From positions 1 to 64,000 of the forward strand of contig NZ_CAMLFY010000010.1 of NCBI RefSeq assembly GCF_946479415.1: a DNA stretch of 64,000 nucleotides. Direction: 5' to 3'. How positions within the stretch are numbered: position 1 is the stretch's first letter; each line of letters begins with the position of its first letter. The notes below the pieces were generated by a model that was not told the DNA's origin, did not search any database, and was given only the letters and a program-made list of their open reading frames with translations. The DNA comes from an uncultured Shinella sp. (GTDB lineage: Bacteria; Pseudomonadota; Alphaproteobacteria; Rhizobiales; Rhizobiaceae). Shown piece after piece: positions 42,700 to 52,200 of this stretch. Position numbers and translations under genes: made by a program.

Positions 42700-44700
42700 T
42701 CAGGATGTGCCGCCGGCAATGGCATAGGCAGCTTCACCCCGCGCGCAAGCGATCACGATATGCCCATACGGCGCGCGCCATTCACTGTGGACATGCGTAT
42801 TCTCGTCCAGATCGAGGGTCACGCTGACATCCGTGCCCTCCTGCCGGAACGGGACCTGCTGACCGTTCACCGTCAACCAGAGAAGCGGCGTCCGGCTCTG
42901 TGCCTGTATCGACAGCCGCCTGCGTCCGGTCTCATCGGAAACCATCGAGGCCGTCAGTCTCAGGCTGGTTGCATCCGGCAGATTTCCTCCGGCGGAGGCC
43001 GGAAGACTAGGGAGCTCGGGTGTCCGCGGCGGCGGTTCACGGTAGATGCCCGTCTTTTCGAAGGCACAGGCATAGGCGAGCAGCGCGGTATCGTCCCAGG
43101 CCCGGCCGGCAAAGGTCAGCCCGGCCGGCATCCGGATGTCTTCCATCATGCCCATCGGAACGGTCACTGTCGGAATGCCGAGATGGCGGATCGCCAGGTT
43201 GCCGTTTGCCACCCAAGTGCCGTTCCGCCATGCGAGGTCGGCCGAGACGGGGTTTATGTCGGCATCGGCCGGGCCGATATCGGCAACGGCCGGGAAGATT
43301 ACTGCATCCAGCCCCAATCGGTCCATCCAGGCTTCCAGATCGATACGGCGTGTTTCTTCGAGCCCCCGAAGTCCCTCGGCAAGCTCGGGGATTTCCTCAA
43401 ACGAAGCGACAGGGTGGTCTCTGAGGTGGGCAGGATAGTCGGCGATGTGATCATCGAAGCCGTGATAGCGGTCAGGCAGGCTGCCCTTCGGCGCGGGGAA
43501 AATACGGGCTCTATCGACATCGACAAGCCGCGACAGCTTGGGATCGGCGTTTGCCGCGAGAAAGTCATCCCAGGCCCAGGCGGATAGATCCACGATTTCG
43601 CGGTGCAGATAGGCGGCGCTGACGAGGCCGCGTGTCGAGATGGTCGGTGCGCCCGCTCGATCTCCCTCGTAGTTGCTGACGACGGGAAAGTCGGTGATCA
43701 CGACCTCAGCGCCCGCCGCTTCCAGTGCCGTGCGTGCTGCCGCGCAAAGGGCAACCATCGAGGCGCGGGTTTCGATACGCTGGCCCGTCGGCCCGCCGAT
43801 CCCCACCTTCTTGCCGGATCCGGCCTCCGGATCGGCGTTGATATACATGGCCGGCAGGCCGAAGCGCTTGCCGGCGAGGCTCGCCGTTCGCGTGATCGCC
43901 CCATAGGAGTGGGGCCGGATTTCTGAGGCTTTCGGGATCGAAATCCAAGGCTGACGCCGCCAAAGGTCGCCGCGGCTTTCGGGGTCGTCCGCCACGATGA
44001 CATCGAGCAATTCCAGCATGTCGGCCATCGAGCGGCTGTGCGGCACCACGACATCCATGGTTGGCACAAGCGGCCAGTTGCCGCGCACGGAGATGACGCC
44101 GCGGCTCGGTGTGTAGGCGCAAAGCCCGTTGTTTGCTGCGGGCGCGCGGCCGCTCGACCAGGTTTCCTCGCCCAGGCCGAAAGCGGCGAAGCTTGCGGCC
44201 GTGGCGGTCCCCGAACCGTTCGAAGAGCCGGATCCGAAGGCGGCCGTCAGCCAGTCGGCGTTGTAAGGCGATTCCGCGCGGCCATAGACGCCGCGCTGCA
44301 TGCCGCCATTGGCCATCGGAGGCATGTTGGTCAATCCGATCAGCACGGCGCCGGCCGCACGCAGGCGGGAAATCGCAAAGGCGTCTTCCGTCGCGACCAG
44401 GTCGGCGAAGGCAGGCGAGCCGGAAGCGACGCTCAGCCCTTTCACCTTGTAGCTGTCCTTGGCGGTGTACGGAATGCCGTCAAGCGGGCCAAGACTTTCA
44501 CCTCGCGCGCGCCGAAGGTCCGAGGCGCATGCTTCCGCAAACATATCGGGGTTGAGCACCGGAACAGCGTTGAGCGCAATGCCGTGCCGGTCGTAGTAGG
44601 CGATACGGTTCAGATAGGCCGCGACCAGCTCGACGCTGGTGGTTTCCCCTGCCTGGAGTGCTTCGCGCAGCGCAGCGATCGATGTTTCGACGACCTTCAT
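42700..44700 (-). CDS. Amidase-signature enzyme with C-terminal extension
   Basis: 666 residues. Residues about 10-520 form an amidase-signature domain with the Ser-cisSer-Lys triad: Lys81 in YTAKDSYKVKG, serines 159-160 in GSGSSNGSGTATA, and Ser183 in GEETWSSGRAPAA. The usual TGGS before the nucleophile is replaced by TWSS, an unusual variant. The last 140 residues are a beta-rich extension (LRLTASMVSD, WLTVNGQQVPF) absent from short amidases. It would hydrolyse an amide to acid plus ammonia or amine. Genes around it concern agmatine, so N-carbamoylputrescine or a related amide is a possible substrate (inference). GGGAGGAAA precedes the start. Confidence 0.82.
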   Translation of the reverse strand: MKVVETSIAALREALQAGETTSVELVAAYLNRIAYYDRHGIALNAVPVLNPDMFAEACASDLRRARGESLGPLDGIPYTAKDSYKVKGLSVASGSPAFADLVATEDAFAISRLRAAGAVLIGLTNMPPMANGGMQRGVYGRAESPYNADWLTAAFGSGSSNGSGTATAASFAAFGLGEETWSSGRAPAANNGLCAYTPSRGVISVRGNWPLVPTMDVVVPHSRSMADMLELLDVIVADDPESRGDLWRRQPWISIPKASEIRPHSYGAITRTASLAGKRFGLPAMYINADPEAGSGKKVGIGGPTGQRIETRASMVALCAAARTALEAAGAEVVITDFPVVSNYEGDRAGAPTISTRGLVSAAYLHREIVDLSAWAWDDFLAANADPKLSRLVDVDRARIFPAPKGSLPDRYHGFDDHIADYPAHLRDHPVASFEEIPELAEGLRGLEETRRIDLEAWMDRLGLDAVIFPAVADIGPADADINPVSADLAWRNGTWVANGNLAIRHLGIPTVTVPMGMMEDIRMPAGLTFAGRAWDDTALLAYACAFEKTGIYREPPPRTPELPSLPASAGGNLPDATSLRLTASMVSDETGRRRLSIQAQSRTPLLWLTVNGQQVPFRQEGTDVSVTLDLDENTHVHSEWRAPYGHIVIACARGEAAYAIAGGTS

Positions 44701-44833
44701 TGATTTCCTCCCGCATGGACCATGCTTGCGGATGATGGATGCCCGCTAGGAGCAGCGAGCATCGGTCTCTTCCGCGCAAGGCTCCCCGCCTGCAATATCG
44801 TTGCACCGGTTCTAGCCTTGGGTTTTTTGCCCG

Positions 44834-44857
44834 GCAATGTCCCATCTGGGACATTGC
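44834..44857. repeat. Perfect palindrome between the amidase and binding-protein genes
   Basis: GCAATGTCCC (44834-44843) and GGGACATTGC (44848-44857) are reverse complements around a four-base loop. There is no U tract in the minus direction immediately after it (CGGGCAAAAAACCC follows). It may be an attenuating hairpin or a protein-binding palindrome placed 133 bases upstream of the amidase start. Confidence 0.6.
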
Positions 44858-44874
44858 GATCTCTCCGGCGCCGG

Positions 44875-45960
44875 TTACCGCAGCCCTTTCGCGCGGTCCC
44901 AGGCCTGGGTCCACATCTTGAGAGCCTTCTGGCTGAGTGCCCTCGGCAAATGCAGACGCTTCTGGTTTTCGTCAGAGGGGTAGAGGTCGGGGTTCGCCCG
45001 CAGGTTTTCATCAAGCAGGCCAAGTGCGGCCTTGTTTGCCGTGGAGAAACCAGTTTCGGTGGCCGCGACCGCGGCGATTTCCGGGCGCAGGAAGAAGTCG
45101 ATGAAGGCATGAGCCGCTTCCGGATGGGCTGCGTCGGCGGGAATGGCGAGGACATCGGCCCAGACGAGGTTGCCCTCTTTCGAGAGACGGTACGCGATGC
45201 TGAACGGTTTTCCCGCCTCTTTCGCCCGGCTGCTGGCGATCAGCATGTCACCGGAAAAGCCGATCGCCAGGCACAGATCGCCATCGGCGAGATCATTGAC
45301 ATAGCTGGAGCTGTGGAACTTGCGCACATAGGGGCGGACCTTGCTGACCACCTCCACGGCTTTTTCCAGCTCATTCCTGTCGGTCGTGTCGGGGTTCAGC
45401 CCGAGGTAGATGAGGGCGAGACCCAGCACCTGCTCGGCATCGTCGAGCATGCCGACGCCGCAGGAGGCGAATTTCTCGACGACCGCGGGATCGAAGACCA
45501 TGCGCAGACTATCGACCGGTGCATCGGGCATGATCGCCTTCACCTTCTCGACGTTATAGCCGACACCGGTCGTGCCCCACATCCAGGGCACGTTGTGTGC
45601 ATTGTCGGCATCGACGCTCGCGCCGCGGGCCAAGACTGCGGGATCGAGATTTCCAAGATTGGACAACCGGGCGCGATCCAACGGCGCCCAGATGCCGACG
45701 GGCAGCTGACGCAGGAAATGCGGAGAGAGGTTGACGGTCACCAGGTCGTAGCCCGATTTTCCCGTCAGCATCTTGGTCTCGACGATGTCGTTGGAATCGA
45801 ACAGGTCGTAGGAGACCTTGATGCCCGTTTCCTTCTCGAAGGCGGCAATCGACTGGGCGCTGAAATAGGATTCCCAGGAATAGAGATAGAGCACCTTTTC
45901 CTCCGCCCATGCCGAGGTCGTGAAAAGGCATGCCGTCGCAAGCGTGAGCCAGCGTTTCAT
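44875..45960 (-). CDS. PotF-like polyamine periplasmic binding protein
   Basis: 361 residues with a signal peptide (MKRWLTLATACLFTTSAWA) and the PotD/PotF beginning EKVLYLYSWESYFS. Other family parts are GYDLVTVNLSPHFLRQL, NVPWMWGTTGVGYNVEKV and FIDFFLRPE. It would bind putrescine, spermidine, agmatine or a similar amine in the periplasm. No permease or ATPase gene is nearby, so it either uses a transporter encoded elsewhere or acts as a sensor. It sits between the exported agmatine deiminase (26-base gap) and the amidase in one operon. Confidence 0.85.
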   Translation of the reverse strand: MKRWLTLATACLFTTSAWAEEKVLYLYSWESYFSAQSIAAFEKETGIKVSYDLFDSNDIVETKMLTGKSGYDLVTVNLSPHFLRQLPVGIWAPLDRARLSNLGNLDPAVLARGASVDADNAHNVPWMWGTTGVGYNVEKVKAIMPDAPVDSLRMVFDPAVVEKFASCGVGMLDDAEQVLGLALIYLGLNPDTTDRNELEKAVEVVSKVRPYVRKFHSSSYVNDLADGDLCLAIGFSGDMLIASSRAKEAGKPFSIAYRLSKEGNLVWADVLAIPADAAHPEAAHAFIDFFLRPEIAAVAATETGFSTANKAALGLLDENLRANPDLYPSDENQKRLHLPRALSQKALKMWTQAWDRAKGLR

Positions 45961-45986
45961 CGTCGTTCTCCGTTTCTGATGGCGGT

Positions 45987-47093
45987 TTATCGGGGTTGCT
46001 GTTGTGTGACGCAGTGAATGCCGCCGCCGTTTTCATAGATGCGGTCAACATCGAGTTGCACGATGCGACGACCGGGATGCAGCCGGCCGAGAACGTCCTT
46101 CGCCAGCGCATCCGCCTTCCGGTCGCCGAATTGCGGCGTGTAGAGGGCTCCGTTGCCGACATAATAGTTTGCGTAGCTGCTGAGGAAATCCTCGCTCGTC
46201 GAGCGAACCTCGGTTGCCGAGGGAATGGAAACGACCTCGAAGGCGCGGCCACGCGCATCGCGCGTCTTGGCGAGGATCGCGAGCGCCTCCTCATGGGCGC
46301 GTCCCCACTCCGAAGTGTCGCCGGGATAGCTGCTGGCGATGATAAGGCCGGGCTGCACGAAGCGGAGCGAACCGTCGATGTGCCCATCCGTGATATCAAG
46401 CCCGCGCACGCCGGGCACCCAGACGACGGTTTCAATGCCGAGCGCGGCCTTGAGGCGTTTTTCGATCTCGGCACGCGTCATGCCGGGGTTGCGATTGTCG
46501 TTCACCCAGCAGCTTTCCGTAAGCAGGAGCGTGCCGTCGCCGTCATATTCCATGCCGCCGCCTTCGCCGCAAAGGTCTGCATCGTGACGATCGACCTTCA
46601 GCAGCGTCGCAATCTGCGCGGCGAGCTTGCCGTCGCTGGCGTGGGGCTGCTTGTTGCCCCAGCCGTTGAAACCGAAATCGACGGCGGCGACACCGCCGTC
46701 TTTCTTGCGGACGAAGACCGGGCCACTGTCGCGTGCCCACATGTCGTCCGTCGGGATATCGACGATCTCGACCTTCGGTCCGCAGAGGCGGGCTGCCAAT
46801 GCATGCTGATCCGCGGGCGCCGCCATGGAAACGGGCTCGTTTTCGGCGATCGCCGCGGCAAGCCGGCCAAGTGTTTCCTGCACGCTTTCGAAATAGGCGC
46901 CGGGGCCGCCATAGAATCGCGGCGTCGAGGGCCAGGCCATCCATGTTCTCTCGTGCGGGTCGGCTTCGGCGGGAACGTTCACCATCCGGATATCCTCCTC
47001 TGCGGCACGGCTATGGGCCGCGGGTAAAAGCGCCAGGCCCGCTGTCGCCAGAACGAAGCTGCGGCGTGACACCATTGTGGCGCGCCGGTTCAC
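45987..47093 (-). CDS. Agmatine deiminase family protein, Tat-exported
   Basis: 368 residues. The N-terminus carries a twin-arginine motif (SRRSFVLATAG) and a hydrophobic stretch ending HSRAAEE, so it should be folded and exported to the periplasm. The mature part is a guanidine deiminase: WMAWPSTPR, DDMWARDSGP, GEGGGMEYDGDGT, TDGHIDGSLRF and the catalytic Cys in ENGGGIHCVTQQQ. It would turn agmatine into N-carbamoylputrescine and ammonia outside the cytoplasm. Start at GTG 47093 is favoured: AGGAG lies eight bases upstream and GTGA overlaps the stop of the cytoplasmic paralog; ATG 47075 is the alternative and keeps the Tat motif. Confidence 0.85.
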   Translation of the reverse strand: MNRRATMVSRRSFVLATAGLALLPAAHSRAAEEDIRMVNVPAEADPHERTWMAWPSTPRFYGGPGAYFESVQETLGRLAAAIAENEPVSMAAPADQHALAARLCGPKVEIVDIPTDDMWARDSGPVFVRKKDGGVAAVDFGFNGWGNKQPHASDGKLAAQIATLLKVDRHDADLCGEGGGMEYDGDGTLLLTESCWVNDNRNPGMTRAEIEKRLKAALGIETVVWVPGVRGLDITDGHIDGSLRFVQPGLIIASSYPGDTSEWGRAHEEALAILAKTRDARGRAFEVVSIPSATEVRSTSEDFLSSYANYYVGNGALYTPQFGDRKADALAKDVLGRLHPGRRIVQLDVDRIYENGGGIHCVTQQQPR

Positions 47094-48112
47094 AGCGGCT
47101 GCTCCTGCGTGATGCAATGGATGGCGCCGCCACCGGGAGCGACGGCGCCCATATCGACCGTGACGATCCGCCGATCCGGGAAGGCGCGGGCGACCGCTGC
47201 CCTGGCCTCGTCACCGGACGGGCGTCCGAAGGTCGGCATTACGACACCGCCATTGGTCAGCGCGAAATTGATGTAGGAGCGGGCAAAAACCTCGCTGGTC
47301 GCTTCCACGTCATAGGCTTCCGGGATGGGGATGACCTCGAAACTGCGCCCACGCGCATCCGTCTGACTTTTAAGCGCCGCCAGGTTGTCGGCGAGGATGC
47401 GGCCGTGCAGATCGGTCGGATCGGGATTGTATTCAAACATCACGACGCCGGGTTTCACGAAGCAGCACATGCCGTCGACATGGCCGTCGGTTTCCAGATC
47501 GAGCGGATCGCCGGGCAGCCAAACGACCTTTTCGAGGCCCAGCATTCTCACGAGTTCCTGCTCGACCCAGGCCTTGGAGAGGCCGGGATTGCGGTTGGGA
47601 TGAAGCAGGCTCGTCTCCGTGACGATCAAGGTGCCATCACCGTCGCACGCCAGCGAGCCGCCCTCGCAGTGAAGAAAGGACCGGATGATTGCGGCCTCTT
47701 CATAGGCCAGAACGCGGCCGGCCAGAGCGTCGTCGGTATCGAACGGCGCGTGTTTGCGCCCCCAGGCATTGAAGCGCCAGGAGACGCCGGCAAGGCCGCC
47801 GTCGGCGCGCTTGAGGAAAGTCGGGCCGGAATCGCGGATCCAGCAGTCGTCGATCGGCAGCGCGACGATCTCGATGGCATCGGCAAGCTGTGCCCGGGCG
47901 CTCTGCGTGTGATCGGGATGGGCCACCATGCTGACGGGCTCGAATTGCGCGATCGCAGCCGCGACATTGGCATAAGCGCGCTGCATGTCGGGCAGGCATG
48001 CACCGTAGAGATCCTGGCGGTGCGGCCAGGCCATCCATGTCTTGGCATGGGGTTCGAATTCGCCTGGGCGGCGCAGCTTCAGGTGCTGTCGCGACTGTAT
48101 CGTCGTGTCCAT
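47090..48112 (-). CDS. aguA: Agmatine deiminase
   Basis: 340-residue cytoplasmic guanidine deiminase converting agmatine to N-carbamoylputrescine. Active-site segments: KTWMAWPHR, DDCWIRDSGPTF, CEGGSLACDGDGT, LETDGHVDGMCCF and the catalytic Cys in GGGAIHCITQEQ at the C-terminus. It is a paralog of the Tat-exported protein downstream. AGGAG lies six bases before the ATG. First gene of the minus operon and divergent from the LysR gene; no nitrilase-type aguB is present in the window, so the next step may be done by the amidase. Confidence 0.9.
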   Translation of the reverse strand: MDTTIQSRQHLKLRRPGEFEPHAKTWMAWPHRQDLYGACLPDMQRAYANVAAAIAQFEPVSMVAHPDHTQSARAQLADAIEIVALPIDDCWIRDSGPTFLKRADGGLAGVSWRFNAWGRKHAPFDTDDALAGRVLAYEEAAIIRSFLHCEGGSLACDGDGTLIVTETSLLHPNRNPGLSKAWVEQELVRMLGLEKVVWLPGDPLDLETDGHVDGMCCFVKPGVVMFEYNPDPTDLHGRILADNLAALKSQTDARGRSFEVIPIPEAYDVEATSEVFARSYINFALTNGGVVMPTFGRPSGDEARAAVARAFPDRRIVTVDMGAVAPGGGAIHCITQEQPL

Positions 48113-48177
48113 GATTGACTCCTATCCATGTATGACGCTCATTGTTGATTCAGGGATGCGCCGATACAAACGAGAAG

Positions 48178-48198
48178 CATTCCTGCTCAAGGTGAATG
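48178..48198. promoter_or_regulatory. Candidate LysR-type binding box
   Basis: CATTC (48178-48182), 11 bases, GAATG (48194-48198): a perfect inverted repeat containing the T-N11-A core of LysR-type regulators. It lies 10 bases before the LysR start and 65 bases upstream of aguA, a usual place for autorepression and divergent activation. Confidence 0.55.
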
Positions 48199-48208
48199 GA
48201 ATTCATGA

Positions 48209-49096
48209 ATGGTCAAGTTTCGCCATATTCCGCCGACCCAGTTCATGAAGGGTTTCGAGGCTGCGGCCCGGCTTGAAAGTTTCAGTCGCGCCGCGGAGGA
48301 GGTGGGCCTGACGCAATCGGCTATCAGCCATCAGATGCGCTTGCTCGAGGCACAGATCGGCCAGCCGCTGTTCCTGCGTATCGGCCGTGAGGTGCGCCTC
48401 ACGGATGCCGGGCGCGACTATCACCGCACCGTTAGGCGCTGTCTTGAGATGATGGAGGAGGGGTATCGGCGGCTGGAGCCCTACCGCAAACCAGGCAGTG
48501 TCGTGATCTACGCGCCCAAGGACGTTACGCGGCGATGGCTGTTGCCGCGCCTGCCGGCATTGAAGGCGGCTGTTCCCTCCTGCGAACCTTGGCTGGATAC
48601 GAGTGGTGCGGCGGTCGATTTCGAAACGATGGAGGTCGACATCGCCATCATTCACGCGCGCGAGCCCCCGGCGGGCGGGGAAAGCATTCTGATCGCGCGC
48701 AGCAGCCTTTCGCCCGTTGCAGCGCCCGCCCTTGCAGGCATGATCCGCACGGCCGCCGATCTGTTGACACTGCCCCTGATCCACGAGGAAGGTGCGATCG
48801 GCTGGGCCGACTGGTTCAGTGATCGAGGGATCGTGCCGGCCTCTGTCTGGACAGGCATGAACTTCAGCGACAGCGATATTGCCCTTGCGGCAGGCGAGCT
48901 CGGCCAGGGTGTCGCTCTCGCGAGTCTGTTCCTGGCGCAAGACGCTCTTGCCACAGGAAAATTGATTCAACCTCTTGCGGACGTCATCGAGAGCGGGCGC
49001 GGATGGTATGCCCTATCCAGCCAGGAGCGACTGAAGGACGAGGACGTGCGGGACACCTGGCATTGGTTGAAGGGACAAGCGGCGGCGGATTTTTAG
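48209..49096 (+). CDS. LysR-type transcriptional regulator (GcvA-like)
   Basis: 295 residues. N-terminal winged helix (about 5-65: FEAAARLESFSRAAEEVGLTQSAISHQMRLLEAQIGQ, continuing PLFLRIGREVRLTDAG) and a GcvA-class effector-binding domain (LLPRLPALKA, DIAIIHARE, ALAAGELGQGVALASL). It faces aguA across a 96-base gap that contains a T-N11-A box and probably controls the agmatine/polyamine operon in response to an amine. Effector unknown. Confidence 0.9.
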   Translation: MVKFRHIPPTQFMKGFEAAARLESFSRAAEEVGLTQSAISHQMRLLEAQIGQPLFLRIGREVRLTDAGRDYHRTVRRCLEMMEEGYRRLEPYRKPGSVVIYAPKDVTRRWLLPRLPALKAAVPSCEPWLDTSGAAVDFETMEVDIAIIHAREPPAGGESILIARSSLSPVAAPALAGMIRTAADLLTLPLIHEEGAIGWADWFSDRGIVPASVWTGMNFSDSDIALAAGELGQGVALASLFLAQDALATGKLIQPLADVIESGRGWYALSSQERLKDEDVRDTWHWLKGQAAADF

Positions 49097-49213
49097 GCGG
49101 TCTGCGGGCGCTGTTTGTCGCCACCGAGGAGGCGCTGCTCGACCATGCATAGCGTTATCGCGATACATGGTGGCCCTGGCGTTGCCTATCTTGGTCTAAG
49201 CAGCTTGGCACAT

Positions 49214-49250
49214 CACCCGTGTGCTGGCGGTCACGGGTGCTGCCCGCCAG
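49214..49250. terminator. Competing hairpins in the convergent gap after the giant surface-protein gene
   Basis: Two overlapping stems that cannot form together: CACCCGTG / CACGGGTG (49214-49221 with 49232-49239) and CTGGCGG / CCGCCAG (49224-49230 with 49244-49250). Neither has a U tract. Probable transcript-end structure for the minus-strand gene ending at 49261; weak evidence. Confidence 0.3.
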
Positions 49251-49260
49251 ACAGGCAAAC

Positions 49261-52200
49261 TCAAAACTGCTTGGCGGCCTTGATGCGTCCGCCCGCGGAC
49301 GTTTCGCCGCTTTCGGCGATATTGAGAAGCAGGCTCAGGTCCAGCATCCACATGTTTGCGGTCTGCAACGCCACGCCGGCGGTCAGCGAGCCGAAGGCGC
49401 CGGAGCCGTCGAGGCCCGAATAGCCGCCCGTCACGCCGAGTTTCGGCGTTACCTGCGTGCCGCTCTCCAGCGTGAACGACCGTGCGATTTCAGCCCCCAG
49501 GCTCACGCGGAACTGCTCCTGGTCGAATCCGTCGATTGCGACCGTGTCTCCCGCATCGTTCTTCACGGCGTAATCATCGACGCTTTCGGAGAAATAGACG
49601 ATGCGCAGTTTCGGCGTGATTGTCGTGGCTTCGTCGAGGTTCCATTGCCCTTCGAGCGAAGTGTCGGCCATCCAGCGGGTCGTGTCGAAACTGCCGTCCC
49701 AGAATGCCGTGTCGATATCGTTGGACGATCCGCCATAGCGCAGGCTGGCATTCCAGTAGATGTTCCGCGCGATCTCGAAGGAAGCATAGGGGCCGACCAG
49801 CCAGCCGTTACCTGTAAGCTCGGCATCCTCGTCCGTCGGGTCCGTCATCCTGTCGTAGTGGAACGACAGGCCGACGAGCGCCTTGTCGGTCAGGAGGTAA
49901 TCCGCGCCGAGGCTGATCATGGCGAAACTGCCCCAGCGGCCGTCATTGCCGTCTCGATTGTGGGCGAGAAAGGCACCGTCGATCCAGATGTTGAACGGCG
50001 AGGATGCGGCCGCGCTGACGCCATCGGCATGGTCGCGGGCGGCCTCCATCTGCCGCAGGCTGGTCGAGAGACTGCCGGTCATGCCGTCTTCGGATGGCGT
50101 CATGCGGGCGGTCACAGGATCGGTCGCTTCCTCCATCTGCCGACGCTCCAGAAGTCCCGGCACCTTGATCGTCGAGGAGATCAGGTCCTGTCGCGTCTGG
50201 ACGAAATCACGCACGAGTGCATCGATATCGTCCGCGACCTTGGCAGGGTCGTGGGCCAGCCGGTAGGTAACGACGCCGGTATTGGACGTGCCGAGCGCAC
50301 TGATCAGCCGGTAACCGACCTGTACCTCACCCGAATAGGCGGGGTCGGGCGTGTATTTCAGATACCAGCCGACCGGCGCTTCGGCGGCTGCCGCAGATGC
50401 GACGTCACCGCGGATGATCGTGGCCGTGCCCGCATTTGCCGGTGTGACGAAGGCGAGCTCCGCGGCGGTGAACGGACCGCCCGTCGCACCGCGGTTCAGA
50501 TAGACATTTGCGGGCGTTCCGCCGGCGGGGACCTCCACGACGATATTGATGACGGTGGTTGTCCGGCGCTTTACGCGGAGTGTGTAATTGGCTTTTCCGG
50601 TTGCGCCGTTGCCGTCTCTCACCTGGATGGCGAGTGTGTAATTGCCGGCGCTCGCATCCGTGGCCAGGGGGCCGGTCAATTCTCCGGTCGAGACATTCAG
50701 CACCACGCCCTTCGGCAATTTACCGGAAGAAATACTATAGACCAGCGCGCCGGAGCCGCCCTTTGCGGTGATCGACTGACTGTAGCTCTCGCCCGCCATG
50801 GCCTCGTCCAGGGCACCGCCTGCCGGCGTGAAGGTGAACGTGACCTTGGGCGGCTTGATTTTAAGGGAGTAGGTGGCGGTCGCCGTCGTGCCGACGGTGT
50901 CGGTTGCCGTGACGGTGACCGTGAAGTCACCACTTGCCGTCGGCGTGCCGGTGATTGCTGCTGTCGATGCATCGAGGCTGAGCCCTGCCGGAAGCGCTCC
51001 GCGCGTCACGGCATAGCCGATCGCGCCGACCCCGCCGCTGGCCGAAATCGACGTGTTCGAATAGGACGTGCCCGCCGTCCCGGACTTCAGAGCCGTGCCC
51101 GTTGCCGGCGTCAGCACGACGGCCGGCGCCGTGACCGCAATCGTGTAGCGCGCCGAAGCCGAGCCGCTGGTCGCGGCTGTCGCCGTTATGGTGAAAGTTG
51201 TCGTGCCGAATGCGCCTGCCGTCGGCGTGCCCGATATCGCCCCCGTCGTTGCGTTGAGCTTCAGCCCGGCCGGCAGCGCGCCGGTTGTCACGGCATAGGT
51301 GATCTTGCCCACCCCGCCCTGTGCCGAGATTGCGGTATCAAAGTAGGAGGTGCCGACCACACCCGCAGTCAGGGTCGAACCCGTTGCCGGTGTCAGAACG
51401 ACCGCCGGTCCCTTGACGACGATCGCATAGACGGCCGAGGCGGAGCCGCTTGTCGCCGCCGTGGCTTTCACCGTGAAGCGGGTCGTGCCGAGCGCCGCCG
51501 CGGTTGGCTTGCCGGTGATAGCGCCCGTCCCGGCGTTGATCTTCAGGCCTGCAGGCAACGCGCCGCTCGTGACGGCATAGGAAATCTTGCCGACCCCGCC
51601 GCTGGCGGAAATCGACGTGTCGGAATAGGCGGCACTGACCATGCCTTCATTGAGCACCGAGCCGGTTACGGGTGTCAGGACCACGGCAGGACCGCACACG
51701 GTGATTTTGTAGCGTGCCGTCGCCGAGCCGGCCGTTGCTGCCGTTGCCTTGATCGTGAAGACCGCTGTGCCAAGCGCCGCCGCCGTCGGCGTGCCGGAGA
51801 TCGCGCCCGTCGATGCGTTGAGCGTGAGCCCGGCCGGCAGCGACCCGCCCGTCACCGCATAGCTGATCGCGCCGGTGCCGCCCGTTGCTGAGATCGACGT
51901 ATCCGAATAGGTGACGCCGACGGTGCCGGCGGTCAGAGCGGACCCAGATGCCGGCGTCAGCACCACCGCCGTGGTGCCGATGGAGATTTTATAGATGGCC
52001 GAAGCGGTGCCGCTGGTTGCCGCCGTCGCCGTCACGGTAAAGGTGGCAAGGCCAAAGGCGGCGTTTGTCGGCGTGCCGGAGATGGCACCCGTCGATGCGC
52101 CAAGGCTGAGCCCGGCCGGCAGCGCACCGGCTGTCACGGCGTAGCTGATCGTCCCGACCCCGCCGCTCGCCGAGATCGATGTGTCGGAGTAGGCCGTGCC

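Noticed and set aside
44722..46017. 431-codon plus-strand frame
   Set aside because: Antisense to the PotF-like protein, which has a signal peptide and family motifs.
46733..48118. 461-codon plus-strand frame
   Set aside because: Antisense to the two agmatine deiminases with intact active sites.
49201..49225. Sigma-54 promoter suggested by TGGCAC
   Set aside because: The second element is not at the required spacing (no GC at the -12 position), and it points into a convergent gap with no gene to serve.
49219..51891. 890-codon plus-strand frame
   Set aside because: Antisense to the repeat and barrel regions of the giant surface protein; Arg/Cys/Gly-rich repeats follow the 282-bp period.
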